A stretch of DNA of 7,308 nt from positions 1 through 7,308 of the forward strand of contig CAADYR010000033.1 of NCBI GenBank assembly GCA_900753305.1. Direction: 5' to 3'. The notes below the pieces were generated by a model. That model was given only the letters and a program-made list of their open reading frames with translations, was not told the DNA's origin and did no database searches. The position numbers and the translations under genes are program-made. The stretch's first letter is position 1; each line of letters begins with the position of its first letter. Below, piece after piece: positions 1 to 6,818 of this stretch. The DNA comes from Lachnospiraceae bacterium. Lineage in GTDB: Bacteria > Bacillota > Clostridia > Lachnospirales > Lachnospiraceae.

Positions 1-1
1 A

Positions 2-1189
2 TTACTCGATGATTGTAGCAACACGTCCTGATCCTACAGTACGTCCACCCTCACGGATAGCGAATGTAAGACCCTGCTCCATAGCGATAGGGTGAATCAG
101 TTCGATAGTCATTTCTACGTTATCACCAGGCATGCACATTTCTGTACCAGCAGGTAATTCGCAAACACCAGTTACGTCAGTTGTTCTGAAGTAGAACTGA
201 GGTCTGTAGTTGTTGAAGAAAGGAGTATGACGTCCACCTTCATCCTTTGTTAATACGTAAACCTGAGCAGTAAACTTTCTGTGGCATGTTACTGTACCTG
301 GCTTAGCAAGAACCTGTCCTCTTTCGATTTCTGTTCTCTGGATACCACGAAGAAGTGCACCGATGTTATCACCAGCCTGAGCTTCATCAAGGAGCTTACG
401 GAACATTTCGATACCTGTTACAACAGTCTTCTTTGTTTCTTCCTTAATACCAACGATTTCAACTTCCTCATTTACATGAAGAACACCACGCTCTACTCTA
501 CCAGTTGCAACTGTACCACGACCAGTAATTGTGAAGATGTCTTCGATAGGCATCAGGAATGGCTGATCTGTAGCACGTACAGGATCAGGAATGTACTCAT
601 CTACTGTATCCATGAGTTCCATGATCTTGTCTCCCCACTCACCGTTAGGATCTTCAAGAGCCTTTAAAGCAGAACCCTTAATGATAGGGCAGCCTGTGAA
701 GTCATATTCTTCAAGCTGTTCTGTGATTTCCATCTCTACTAATTCAAGTAATTCAGGATCGTCAACCATATCACACTTGTTCATGAATACAACGATGTAA
801 GGTACACCTACCTGACGAGAAAGAAGGATATGCTCCTTTGTCTGAGCCATAACACCATCAGTTGCAGCTACAACTAAGATAGCGCCGTCCATCTGTGCAG
901 CACCTGTGATCATGTTCTTTACATAGTCAGCATGGCCTGGGCAGTCAACGTGTGCGTAATGTCTCTTAGCTGTCTGATACTCAACATGAGCTGTAGAAAT
1001 TGTGATACCACGTTCTCTTTCTTCTGGAGCCTTATCGATATTTTCGAAATCTACCTTTTCGTTACCAGGAACTCTCTCAGCTAATACCTTTGTGATAGCA
1101 GCTGTTAAAGTTGTTTTACCATGATCAACGTGTCCGATAGTACCAATGTTACAATGAGGTTTAGTTCTGTCAAATTTAGCCTTTGCCAT
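2..1189 (-). CDS. tuf: Translation elongation factor EF-Tu
   Basis: This cytoplasmic GTPase delivers aminoacyl-tRNA to the ribosomal A site. The 395-residue frame is complete, ATG to TAA, at the family's usual length. The GTPase motifs are all present: P-loop GHVDHGKT (residues 19-26), switch I ERGITI (59-64), DCPGH (82-86) with the catalytic His86, NKCD (137-140) and SAL (173-175). Domains 2 and 3 follow, ending in GRTVGSGRVATIIE. The wording TDGVMAQTKEH in place of the common DGPMPQTREH is, as far as I recall, usual in Lachnospiraceae. A strong ribosome binding site (AAGGAGGAC, 1198-1206) lies 8 nt before the ATG. It is the last gene of the str operon here and has its own promoter in the 160-nt gap after fusA. 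Nothing looks broken. Whether a second tuf copy exists elsewhere cannot be seen. Confidence 0.99.
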   Translation of the reverse strand: MAKAKFDRTKPHCNIGTIGHVDHGKTTLTAAITKVLAERVPGNEKVDFENIDKAPEERERGITISTAHVEYQTAKRHYAHVDCPGHADYVKNMITGAAQMDGAILVVAATDGVMAQTKEHILLSRQVGVPYIVVFMNKCDMVDDPELLELVEMEITEQLEEYDFTGCPIIKGSALKALEDPNGEWGDKIMELMDTVDEYIPDPVRATDQPFLMPIEDIFTITGRGTVATGRVERGVLHVNEEVEIVGIKEETKKTVVTGIEMFRKLLDEAQAGDNIGALLRGIQRTEIERGQVLAKPGTVTCHRKFTAQVYVLTKDEGGRHTPFFNNYRPQFYFRTTDVTGVCELPAGTEMCMPGDNVEMTIELIHPIAMEQGLTFAIREGGRTVGSGRVATIIE

Positions 1190-1266
1190 TTTTAAAAGTC
1201 CTCCTTAAAATGTTATAAATAATAATATTAGTTTCTTTTTTAGAAAACGTTACCCAACTATTTAAG

Positions 1267-1295
1267 ATTATATTAGAAAACAGTGGGTTTTTCAA
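1267..1295 (-). promoter_or_regulatory. Sigma-A promoter driving tuf
   Basis: On the minus strand a -35 box TTGAAA (1290-1295) and a perfect -10 box TATAAT (1267-1272) are separated by exactly 17 bp. Transcription would start near 1260, giving a leader of about 70 nt. This places a tuf-specific promoter after fusA, so EF-Tu can be made in excess over EF-G and the ribosomal proteins, as is usual for bacteria. The leader holds only a weak A/T-rich hairpin (TTTCT/AGAAA, 1232-1246). The call rests on consensus match only. Confidence 0.8.
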
Positions 1296-1313
1296 GCATT
1301 ATTTAAAATATGT

Positions 1314-1339
1314 TGTAATTCAGCCTAAGCTGAATTACA
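1314..1339 (-). repeat. Perfect 11-bp inverted repeat in the fusA-tuf gap
   Basis: The arms 1314-1324 and 1329-1339 are perfectly complementary over 11 bp around a 4-nt loop (CTAA on the plus strand). In the operon mRNA the hairpin forms 10 nt after the fusA stop and 18 nt upstream of the tuf -35 box. The RNA that follows it reads ACATATTTTAAAT, which has only four U in a row, so it is a poor intrinsic terminator. It may act as a leaky terminator, an RNA end-protecting structure or a processing site. The structure is seen directly; its role is inferred. Confidence 0.7.
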
Positions 1340-1349
1340 TACATAATAT

Positions 1350-3467
1350 TTATTTTGCTCTAGCTGCAAGAACCTTATCCTGTACGGACTTCGGAACCTG
1401 CTCATACTTTTCGAAGAACATAGAGTAGTTACCACGACCCTGTGTCTTGGAACGCAAGTCTGTTGAGTATCCGAACATCTCAGCAAGAGGTACATATGCT
1501 TTAACCATCTTACCACCGCCGATATCTTCCATACCTTCGATACGTCCACGACGAGAGTTGATATCACCGATAACATCACCCATATATTCCTCAGGCATTG
1601 TTACCTCTACCTTCATGATAGGCTCAAGAAGTACAGGAGCTGCCTTCTGCATAGCTTCCTTGAATGCAAGGGAACCAGCGATGTGGAATGCCATTTCTGA
1701 TGAATCGACTTCATGGTAGGAACCATCATATACGTTAGCATGTACACCAACAACTGGGAATCCACCCAGAATACCAGCATGAGTAGCTTCTTCAATACCT
1801 TCACCAACTGCAGGGATGTATTCCTTAGGAATAGCACCACCAACAACTGTTGATTCGAATTTGAAGAGTTCTTCACCGTTAGCATCCATAGGAGAGAACT
1901 TAACCTTACAGTGACCGTACTGACCACGTCCACCGGACTGCTTAGCGTACTTACTATCAATATCAACTTCCTTAGTAATAGCTTCCTTGTATGCAACCTG
2001 AGGAGCACCAACGTTAGCTTCTACCTTAAATTCACGAAGAAGTCTGTCTACGATAATTTCAAGGTGTAATTCACCCATACCAGCAATAATTGTCTGGCCT
2101 GTTTCCTGATCTGTATGAGCACGGAAAGTAGGATCTTCTTCTGCCAACTTGGCAAGAGCTTCACCCATCTTGCCCTGTCCAGCCTTAGTCTTAGGCTCGA
2201 TAGCAAGCTCAATAACGGGTTCAGGGAATTCCATAGACTCAAGGATTACAGGACTCTGCTCATCACAGATTGTATCACCTGTAGTAGTAAACTTAAATCC
2301 AACTGCTGCTGCAATATCACCGGAATATACTTTATCAAGTTCCTGTCTCTTGTTAGCATGCATCTGAAGAATACGTCCTACACGTTCCTTTTTATCTTTT
2401 GTAGCATTTAATACATATGAACCTGAGTTCAATGTACCAGAGTACACTCTGAAGAATGCAAGCTTACCAACAAACGGGTCAGCCATAATCTTAAATGCAA
2501 GTGCTGCAAAAGGTTCATCATCAGATGAATGTCTCTCAACTTCATTACCTTCCAGGTCAACACCCTTGATAGCAGGGATATCTGTAGGAGCTGGCATGAA
2601 ATCAATAACTGCATCCAATAATTTCTGAACACCCTTATTTCTATAAGCAGATCCGCAGCATACAGGAACTGCTGTACATTCACATGTACCTTTTCTAAGA
2701 GCTGCCTTTAACTGTTCAACAGTAGGCTCTTCTCCTTCAAGGAACATCATAGTTAAATCATCATCTAATTCGCAGATCTTCTCTACCATTTCTTCATGGT
2801 ACAGAGCAGCATCATCTGCCATATCTGCAGGGATATCTGTAATGGTAATGTTATCGCCCTTATCATCATTGTAAATATAAGCTTTCATTTCCATCAGATC
2901 AATGATTCCCTTGAAATCATCTTCCTTACCAATAGGTAACTGAAGAATGATTGCATTCTTACCTAATCTGGTTCTGATCTGATCTACAGCGCCATAGAAA
3001 TTAGCACCCAAGATATCCATCTTGTTAATGAATGCCATTCTAGGTACATTGTAGGTATCAGCCTGACGCCATACATTCTCTGACTGAGGTTCTACACCAC
3101 CCTTTGCACAGAAAACACCTACAGCGCCATCAAGTACACGCAGAGAACGCTCAACTTCTACAGTGAAGTCAACGTGACCAGGAGTATCAATGATATTGAT
3201 ACGATGCTCTAAAGCACCAGGTTCAGGCTTAGCGTTCAACTGATGTGTCCAGTGACATGTTGTAGCGGCTGATGTAATTGTGATACCTCTTTCCTGTTCC
3301 TGCTCCATCCAGTCCATGGTTGCAGTACCTTCATGAGTATCACCAATCTTATAGTTAACACCGGTATAATACAGGATACGCTCTGTAAGAGTAGTTTTAC
3401 CTGCATCGATATGAGCCATAATACCAATGTTTCTGGTTCTCTCTAATGGATATTCTCTTCCAGCCAA
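1350..3467 (-). CDS. fusA: Translation elongation factor EF-G, TTG start
   Basis: This ribosomal translocase GTPase moves tRNA and mRNA after peptide transfer, and with RRF it helps recycle ribosomes. The 705 residues match the family. The G domain shows the P-loop AHIDAGKT (18-25), switch I ERGITIT (59-65), DTPGH (94-98) and NKMD (148-151). Domains II to V follow without a break, ending in a basic ARAK tail. GKTTLTERIL carries Leu where many EF-Gs have Thr, a known clostridial variant. The start codon is TTG (3465-3467): no ATG exists upstream before the rpsG stop, the first internal Met (residue 17) sits against the P-loop, and the AAGGAGGA site is correctly placed for TTG. It lies 20 nt after rpsG and 160 nt before tuf, and is presumably co-transcribed with rpsG. 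It is typical EF-G rather than a tetracycline-resistance protein, and it ends at the normal C-terminus. Confidence 0.99.
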   Translation of the reverse strand: MAGREYPLERTRNIGIMAHIDAGKTTLTERILYYTGVNYKIGDTHEGTATMDWMEQEQERGITITSAATTCHWTHQLNAKPEPGALEHRINIIDTPGHVDFTVEVERSLRVLDGAVGVFCAKGGVEPQSENVWRQADTYNVPRMAFINKMDILGANFYGAVDQIRTRLGKNAIILQLPIGKEDDFKGIIDLMEMKAYIYNDDKGDNITITDIPADMADDAALYHEEMVEKICELDDDLTMMFLEGEEPTVEQLKAALRKGTCECTAVPVCCGSAYRNKGVQKLLDAVIDFMPAPTDIPAIKGVDLEGNEVERHSSDDEPFAALAFKIMADPFVGKLAFFRVYSGTLNSGSYVLNATKDKKERVGRILQMHANKRQELDKVYSGDIAAAVGFKFTTTGDTICDEQSPVILESMEFPEPVIELAIEPKTKAGQGKMGEALAKLAEEDPTFRAHTDQETGQTIIAGMGELHLEIIVDRLLREFKVEANVGAPQVAYKEAITKEVDIDSKYAKQSGGRGQYGHCKVKFSPMDANGEELFKFESTVVGGAIPKEYIPAVGEGIEEATHAGILGGFPVVGVHANVYDGSYHEVDSSEMAFHIAGSLAFKEAMQKAAPVLLEPIMKVEVTMPEEYMGDVIGDINSRRGRIEGMEDIGGGKMVKAYVPLAEMFGYSTDLRSKTQGRGNYSMFFEKYEQVPKSVQDKVLAARAK

Positions 3468-3473
3468 GGTTTT

Positions 3474-3481
3474 TCCTCCTT
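3474..3481 (-). promoter_or_regulatory. Ribosome binding site that fixes the fusA TTG start
   Basis: The minus strand reads AAGGAGGA here, a near-perfect complement to the 16S rRNA 3' end, followed 6 nt later by TTG GCT GGA. It occupies most of the 20-nt rpsG-fusA gap. No ATG or GTG competes within range, so this site decides in favour of the TTG start. Confidence 0.9.
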
Positions 3482-3487
3482 AAATAC

Positions 3488-3958
3488 TTAGAAACGGTAG
3501 TGAGCAAATGCCTTATTTGCTTCTGCCATTTTATGCATATCTTCTTTCCTCTTTACAGCGGAACCTGTATTGTTTGCTGCATCAAGGATTTCGTTAGCAA
3601 GTCTTTCTTCCATGGTCTTTTCGCCTCTCTTACGAGAAAACATAACTAACCAACGAAGACCAAGAGTCTGACGACGCTCAGGCTTAACTTCGAGAGGTAC
3701 CTGGTAGGTAGCTCCACCAATACGTCTAGCCTTACACTCAAGTAACGGCATGATATTGTTCATTGCCTCATCAAATACGTCTAATGCAGGCTTCTGTGCT
3801 TTTTCTTCAATTCTGGCGAATGCGCCGTAAACAATCTTCTGAGCTACACCCTTCTTACCATCTAACATAACGTTATTGATAAGCTTGGTAACTACCTTAT
3901 TGTTGTAAACGGGATCTGCCAATACATCTCTTTTTTGAATATGTCCTTTACGTGGCAC
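3488..3958 (-). CDS. rpsG: 30S ribosomal protein S7, GTG start
   Basis: S7 is a primary binding protein of the 3' major domain of 16S rRNA and nucleates assembly of the 30S head near the tRNA exit site. The 156 residues are the usual length. Family signatures include the basic N-terminus MPRKGHI, LADPVY, the beta-hairpin GGATYQVPLEV with the following RR, RWLV, and the C-terminal helix ending MAEANKAFAHYRF. Translation starts at GTG (3956-3958) behind AAGGAGGG, with no ATG alternative upstream. In E. coli S7 represses its own operon by binding the rpsL-rpsG gap. Here that gap is 163 nt and contains inverted repeats, so the same kind of control is possible but not shown. It ends 20 nt before fusA. 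Confidence 0.99.
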   Translation of the reverse strand: MPRKGHIQKRDVLADPVYNNKVVTKLINNVMLDGKKGVAQKIVYGAFARIEEKAQKPALDVFDEAMNNIMPLLECKARRIGGATYQVPLEVKPERRQTLGLRWLVMFSRKRGEKTMEERLANEILDAANNTGSAVKRKEDMHKMAEANKAFAHYRF

Positions 3959-3965
3959 GGTTCTT

Positions 3966-3973
3966 CCCTCCTT
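3966..3973 (-). promoter_or_regulatory. Ribosome binding site for the rpsG GTG start
   Basis: The minus strand reads AAGGAGGG, 7 nt before GTG CCA CGT. It lies 8 nt downstream of a small hairpin (3982-3997), so that structure could affect how easily ribosomes reach the site. Confidence 0.9.
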
Positions 3974-3981
3974 AATTATTG

Positions 3982-4050
3982 AATGGCTTACGCCATTGCT
4001 TGATTAAATCAACGGTACTCACATTTTAAAACTTGTGTTCGCGCGGTTTT
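3982..4050 (-). promoter_or_regulatory. Structured rpsL-rpsG intercistronic region, candidate S7 control site
   Basis: The gap between rpsL and rpsG (3959-4121) is 163 nt, long for these adjacent genes. Reading the mRNA 5' to 3', it holds three inverted repeats: AAAAC/GTTTT around a GC-rich 13-nt loop (4028-4050), TTGATT/AATCAA around one base (4000-4012), and AATGGC/GCCATT closed by GUAA, a GNRA-type tetraloop (3982-3997), which ends 8 nt before the rpsG ribosome binding site. In E. coli, S7 binds the equivalent gap to repress translation. No sequence match to that site is claimed. I found no good promoter here; TTGGGA with TAAAAT is poorly spaced. The repeats are visible; the regulatory role is inference. 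Confidence 0.4.
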
Positions 4051-4121
4051 CTATTTTAATAAGGTATTAAATCAGAATCCCAACACTAATTAGTTTCTGT
4101 GGTACAAGGTAAATGAATCAA

Positions 4122-4541
4122 TTATTTACCTGCTTTAGGTCTCTTTGCTCCGTACTTGGAACGAGCCTGCTTTCTGTTAGCAACTCCTGCTGTATCAAGT
4201 GTACCTCTGATGATGTGGTATCTTGTACCAGGTAAGTCCTTAACACGTCCGCCTCTGATAAGAACAACACTATGCTCCTGTAAGTTGTGGCCTTCTCCTG
4301 GGATGTAGCTTGTTACTTCCATTCCGTTTGAAAGACGAACTCTGGCGATCTTTCTAAGAGCTGAGTTAGGCTTCTTAGGTGTTGCTGTCTTAACTGCTGT
4401 ACAAACGCCTCTCTTCTGAGGAGCAGATGTATCTGTAGCTTTCTTCTTTAAGGAGTTGTATCCTCTCTGAAGTGCAGGTGCAGTTGACTTCTTAACTGAT
4501 TCCTGACGTCCTTTTCTTACTAATTGGTTAAATGTTGGCAT
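4122..4541 (-). CDS. rpsL: 30S ribosomal protein S12
   Basis: S12 sits at the decoding centre on the interface of the small subunit and helps set translation accuracy. The 139-residue frame runs from ATG to TAA. It shows the N-terminal NQLVRKGR, the Firmicutes-type insertion around residues 26-40 (GYNSLKKKATD), the PQKRGVCT core, TPKKPNSALRK (54-64) and GGRVKDLPGTRYH (97-109). The lysines whose replacement gives streptomycin resistance in other bacteria (PKKPNS and Lys101) are the wild-type residues. Asp102 is the position methylthiolated by RimO in some bacteria; whether that happens here is unknown. A strong ribosome binding site (AGGAGGTGA, 4548-4556) precedes the ATG by 6 nt. It is the first gene of the operon, directly behind a near-consensus promoter. 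Confidence 0.99.
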   Translation of the reverse strand: MPTFNQLVRKGRQESVKKSTAPALQRGYNSLKKKATDTSAPQKRGVCTAVKTATPKKPNSALRKIARVRLSNGMEVTSYIPGEGHNLQEHSVVLIRGGRVKDLPGTRYHIIRGTLDTAGVANRKQARSKYGAKRPKAGK

Positions 4542-4571
4542 TCTTTTTCACCTCCTGTAATTCTAAATCAA

Positions 4572-4606
4572 TGCCAAACGGGCAGCATACGTTCTATACG
4601 CATGCT
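4572..4606 (-). promoter_or_regulatory. Hairpins at the 5' end of the str operon leader
   Basis: In the rpsL leader RNA the first bases form AGCATGCGT/ACGTATGCT, 9 pairs including one G-U, around a 5-nt loop (4584-4606). A second small hairpin, TGCC/GGCA around CGTTT (4572-4584), follows and shares one base with it. The predicted transcription start (about 4605) falls on the first pair, so the mRNA would begin with a stem. Such 5' stems are known to protect some bacterial mRNAs from decay. Their role as stabiliser or protein-binding site here is inference. Confidence 0.45.
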
Positions 4607-4611
4607 AGATT

Positions 4612-4640
4612 ATTATACTTTCATCATTTCCAAAAGTCAA
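4612..4640 (-). promoter_or_regulatory. Main sigma-A promoter of the str operon
   Basis: On the minus strand TTGACT (4635-4640) and TATAAT (4612-4617) are separated by 17 bp. The stretch just upstream (about 4641-4660) is A/T-rich with a T run and an A run, as in an UP element, which fits strong expression. Transcription should start near 4605, about 65 nt before the rpsL ATG. A small inverted repeat (CACA/TGTG, 4661-4673) lies further upstream and is too short to call an operator. Confidence 0.85.
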
Positions 4641-4701
4641 TAAATTTTTATCTAAAAACTCACAAAATCTGTGTAAAGTTTTTATCTTCATAAATAATAG
4701 C

Positions 4702-4730
4702 TATACTTTTTCTTTTCTTCATATTATAAT
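4702..4730 (+). promoter_or_regulatory. Probable promoter of the lipoprotein-GspF-like cluster
   Basis: A perfect -10 box TATAAT lies at 4725-4730, about 36 bp before the chosen start of the lipoprotein gene. The best -35 at 17 bp spacing is TATACT (4702-4707), only 3 of 6 consensus bases, and there is no extended -10 TG. It is therefore either a weak promoter or one that needs an activator. It faces away from the str promoter, and the two share a 225-bp region. Confidence 0.4.
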
Positions 4731-4766
4731 ATAGTAAACTAAGAAATTCGGAAAGGCGATGTGAAC

Positions 4767-5732
4767 ATGAAAAAGAACATTCTATTAGCTTCGCTGTTTT
4801 CCATTGGTTCTATACTTCTTATGTCGTGCTCGCAAAATGGAACAGTCGATACTGTCGGTCAACAAATCAATCTGAATGAAGAACCTGTTGCTTTTTCAGA
4901 AGGTTCTGCGCTTTCAGGAACACGGGATAATACTCCTGTATGTCTGACTCCTGTTGCATCAGGTAAAACAGCATACTCCAATTCTCTGGCAGCAATAGAT
5001 GCATCCAATACTGCTGAGGGATATGTCATGGTCAATTATAAAGGCACGAATCCCAAAGTCAAACTGCAGGTCACAGGTCCTGATACTGTTACATATACCT
5101 ACAATCTGCATGGTGGATATGAAACATTCCCACTGTCAGCAGGTTCTGGAACTTATAAAATCTCCATATATGAGAATGTAACAGGCAACCAGTACTCTAC
5201 CGCGCTGTCACAGACTATTTCTGTACAGATCACTAACCAGTTCGGTCCTAATCTGTACCCCAATCAATATGTTAATTTTAATGACAAAAGCCAGGTCGTA
5301 GCAGAAGCTGTAGAATTATCAGAGAATTGCAATACAGATCTGGATGTTGTTACCAAGATATATAATTACGTTACTTCTAATATTTCCTATGATCACAATA
5401 AGGCAGCTACTGTACAGAGCGGCTATACTGCTGATGTAGATCAGATCATGGCATCCGGTACCGGTATCTGTCTGGATTATTCTGCAGTCATGGCAAGCAT
5501 GCTCAGAAGCCAGGGCATTCCGACCCGACTTGAAGTCGGATACGCCGGTACTGCCTATCATGCATGGATCAGTACCTATATCACGGATATTGGCTGGGTA
5601 AATGGGATCATAGAATTTGACGGAACAAACTGGTCCTTAATGGATCCAACTTTCGCTGCTAATTCCAGTGAATCTGCTCTTAAAAGTTTTATCGGAAACG
5701 GCAGCAACTACAAAACTAAGTATGTTTACTGA
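4767..5732 (+). CDS. Surface lipoprotein with transglutaminase-like cysteine domain
   Basis: This is a predicted lipoprotein of 321 residues. The N-terminus is a lipoprotein signal: MKK, a hydrophobic stretch, and the lipobox LMSC with Cys21 as the lipid anchor, so the mature protein should sit on the outer face of the membrane. Residues of about 60-165 look like a beta-rich domain. The C-terminal third is a transglutaminase-like fold (transglutaminase core family) with a complete apparent triad: Cys235 in GTGICLDYS, His265 in AYHAW and Asp293 in LMDPTF. Bacterial members may be transglutaminases, proteases or other cysteine hydrolases, so the substrate is unknown. A GTG six bases upstream (4761) is an alternative start, but only 4 nt follow the GGAAAGG site there; the ATG is 10 nt away and starts a normal signal peptide. 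It stands first in a probable three-gene transcript. Confidence 0.88.
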   Translation: MKKNILLASLFSIGSILLMSCSQNGTVDTVGQQINLNEEPVAFSEGSALSGTRDNTPVCLTPVASGKTAYSNSLAAIDASNTAEGYVMVNYKGTNPKVKLQVTGPDTVTYTYNLHGGYETFPLSAGSGTYKISIYENVTGNQYSTALSQTISVQITNQFGPNLYPNQYVNFNDKSQVVAEAVELSENCNTDLDVVTKIYNYVTSNISYDHNKAATVQSGYTADVDQIMASGTGICLDYSAVMASMLRSQGIPTRLEVGYAGTAYHAWISTYITDIGWVNGIIEFDGTNWSLMDPTFAANSSESALKSFIGNGSNYKTKYVY

Positions 5733-5760
5733 TTATTTATGTTTGTAAATGGGGATTAAT

Positions 5761-6807
5761 ATGAAAAAAACAAAAATGCTGACTCATACAGAGCTTGCTT
5801 CCTTCTGCGGGGAGCTGGCTCTGCTTCTTCCTGCCGGGATCACACCTTATGATGCTATTTTATGCATGCAGGAAGATTCTTCATCGCCGCAGGCAAAAAA
5901 GCTCCTTGAACAAATTTCCTCTTCTCTTCGTGAGGGGCTGTCTTTTTATGAAGCCCTGTCTGCATCAAAAGTTTTTCCTGACTATATGACATCCATGATC
6001 ATGCTGGGGGAACAATCCGGTAATCTGGATATTATCATGCGCAAGCTGGCTGCATATTATGATCTGCAATGTTCTATTGCGTCTTCTATTAAAAGTGCTA
6101 TCAGCTATCCTCTTATTATGATCATTCTCATGCTTTTCATTCTCATTGTTCTTTTAACTAAAGTACTTCCTATCTTTCAACAGGTATTTGTCCAGCTTGG
6201 AAGCGATCTGTCATCTGTTTCAAGAAGACTTATGTCTCTTGGTACTCTGATACGTTCGATATCTATCGGCCTGGTTGTTTTTATTATGCTTGCATCTGTT
6301 TTGATTTTTATTATTTCTTTAAATAACTCCGGCAGAAAGAAACTGATACATTTTCTGCATACTTTTGCACTGACCCGCAATTTTTACCTTGGCATTGCCT
6401 ACAGTCGTTTTGCAGGTGCTCTTGCCATTGTATGTGCCGGTGGCATAGATATCTATGAAGGCTTGATTCTCGCCGGGAAACTGGCCGGGAATGAACTGAT
6501 GGATGATAAGATCAGCCAGTGCAGGAACAGCCTCTTGCGCGGCGATGATCTACCAAGTGCAATGAAAGAATCCTCAATTTTTCAGGCAAAGGAACTTAGA
6601 ATGCTGCAAGTCGGTTATCGAAGTGGCAACACCGATACCGTTTTTGATACCATATCCACACGTTACGAGGAAAAGACGATATCCCATCTGCAAAAAATCA
6701 TTGGTGCAATTGAACCTACTCTGGTCATTCTTTTTTCCCTTATGGTAGGTCTGATCCTTTTATCCGTCATCATGCCTTTAATTGGCATCATGTCATCCAT
6801 AGGATAA
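5761..6807 (+). CDS. Type II secretion/type IV pilus platform protein, GspF/PilC/ComGB family
   Basis: Family members are the inner-membrane platform on which pilins or pseudopilins are assembled, coupled to a GspE/PilB-type ATPase. The 348 residues hold two copies of the T2SSF domain. The first has LASFCGELALLLPAGITPYDA (12-32) and GEQSGNLD (83-90). The second has FAGALAIVCAGGI and the matching VGYRSGNTD. Three membrane segments are visible, at about 118-132, 167-187 and 320-340, with the last near the C-terminus as is usual. It is shorter than the roughly 400-residue proteobacterial proteins, lacks their N-terminal extension, and is close in size to ComGB. I prefer ATG 5761, 6 nt after GGGG; an in-frame ATG at 5749 has no ribosome binding site. 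The gap from the lipoprotein is 28 nt. No partner ATPase is present in the window. Confidence 0.93.
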   Translation: MKKTKMLTHTELASFCGELALLLPAGITPYDAILCMQEDSSSPQAKKLLEQISSSLREGLSFYEALSASKVFPDYMTSMIMLGEQSGNLDIIMRKLAAYYDLQCSIASSIKSAISYPLIMIILMLFILIVLLTKVLPIFQQVFVQLGSDLSSVSRRLMSLGTLIRSISIGLVVFIMLASVLIFIISLNNSGRKKLIHFLHTFALTRNFYLGIAYSRFAGALAIVCAGGIDIYEGLILAGKLAGNELMDDKISQCRNSLLRGDDLPSAMKESSIFQAKELRMLQVGYRSGNTDTVFDTISTRYEEKTISHLQKIIGAIEPTLVILFSLMVGLILLSVIMPLIGIMSSIG

Positions 6808-6818
6808 AGGAGGGTGTA

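Noticed and set aside
281..800. Plus-strand frames antisense to tuf
   Set aside because: No ribosome binding sites or recognisable domains; they fall on the complement of conserved EF-Tu sequence.
1325..3427. Several overlapping frames of 60-130 codons on both strands inside fusA
   Set aside because: All lie fully within the EF-G coding region, lack family features and good ribosome binding sites, and are explained as shadows of a strongly biased gene.
4661..4673. Short CACA/TGTG inverted repeat upstream of the str promoter as an operator
   Set aside because: A 4-bp arm is too short to support a binding site without other evidence.
5319..5561. Minus-strand frame of 80 codons inside the lipoprotein gene
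   Set aside because: It lies opposite the catalytic transglutaminase region, which is clearly coding on the plus strand, and shows no features of its own.
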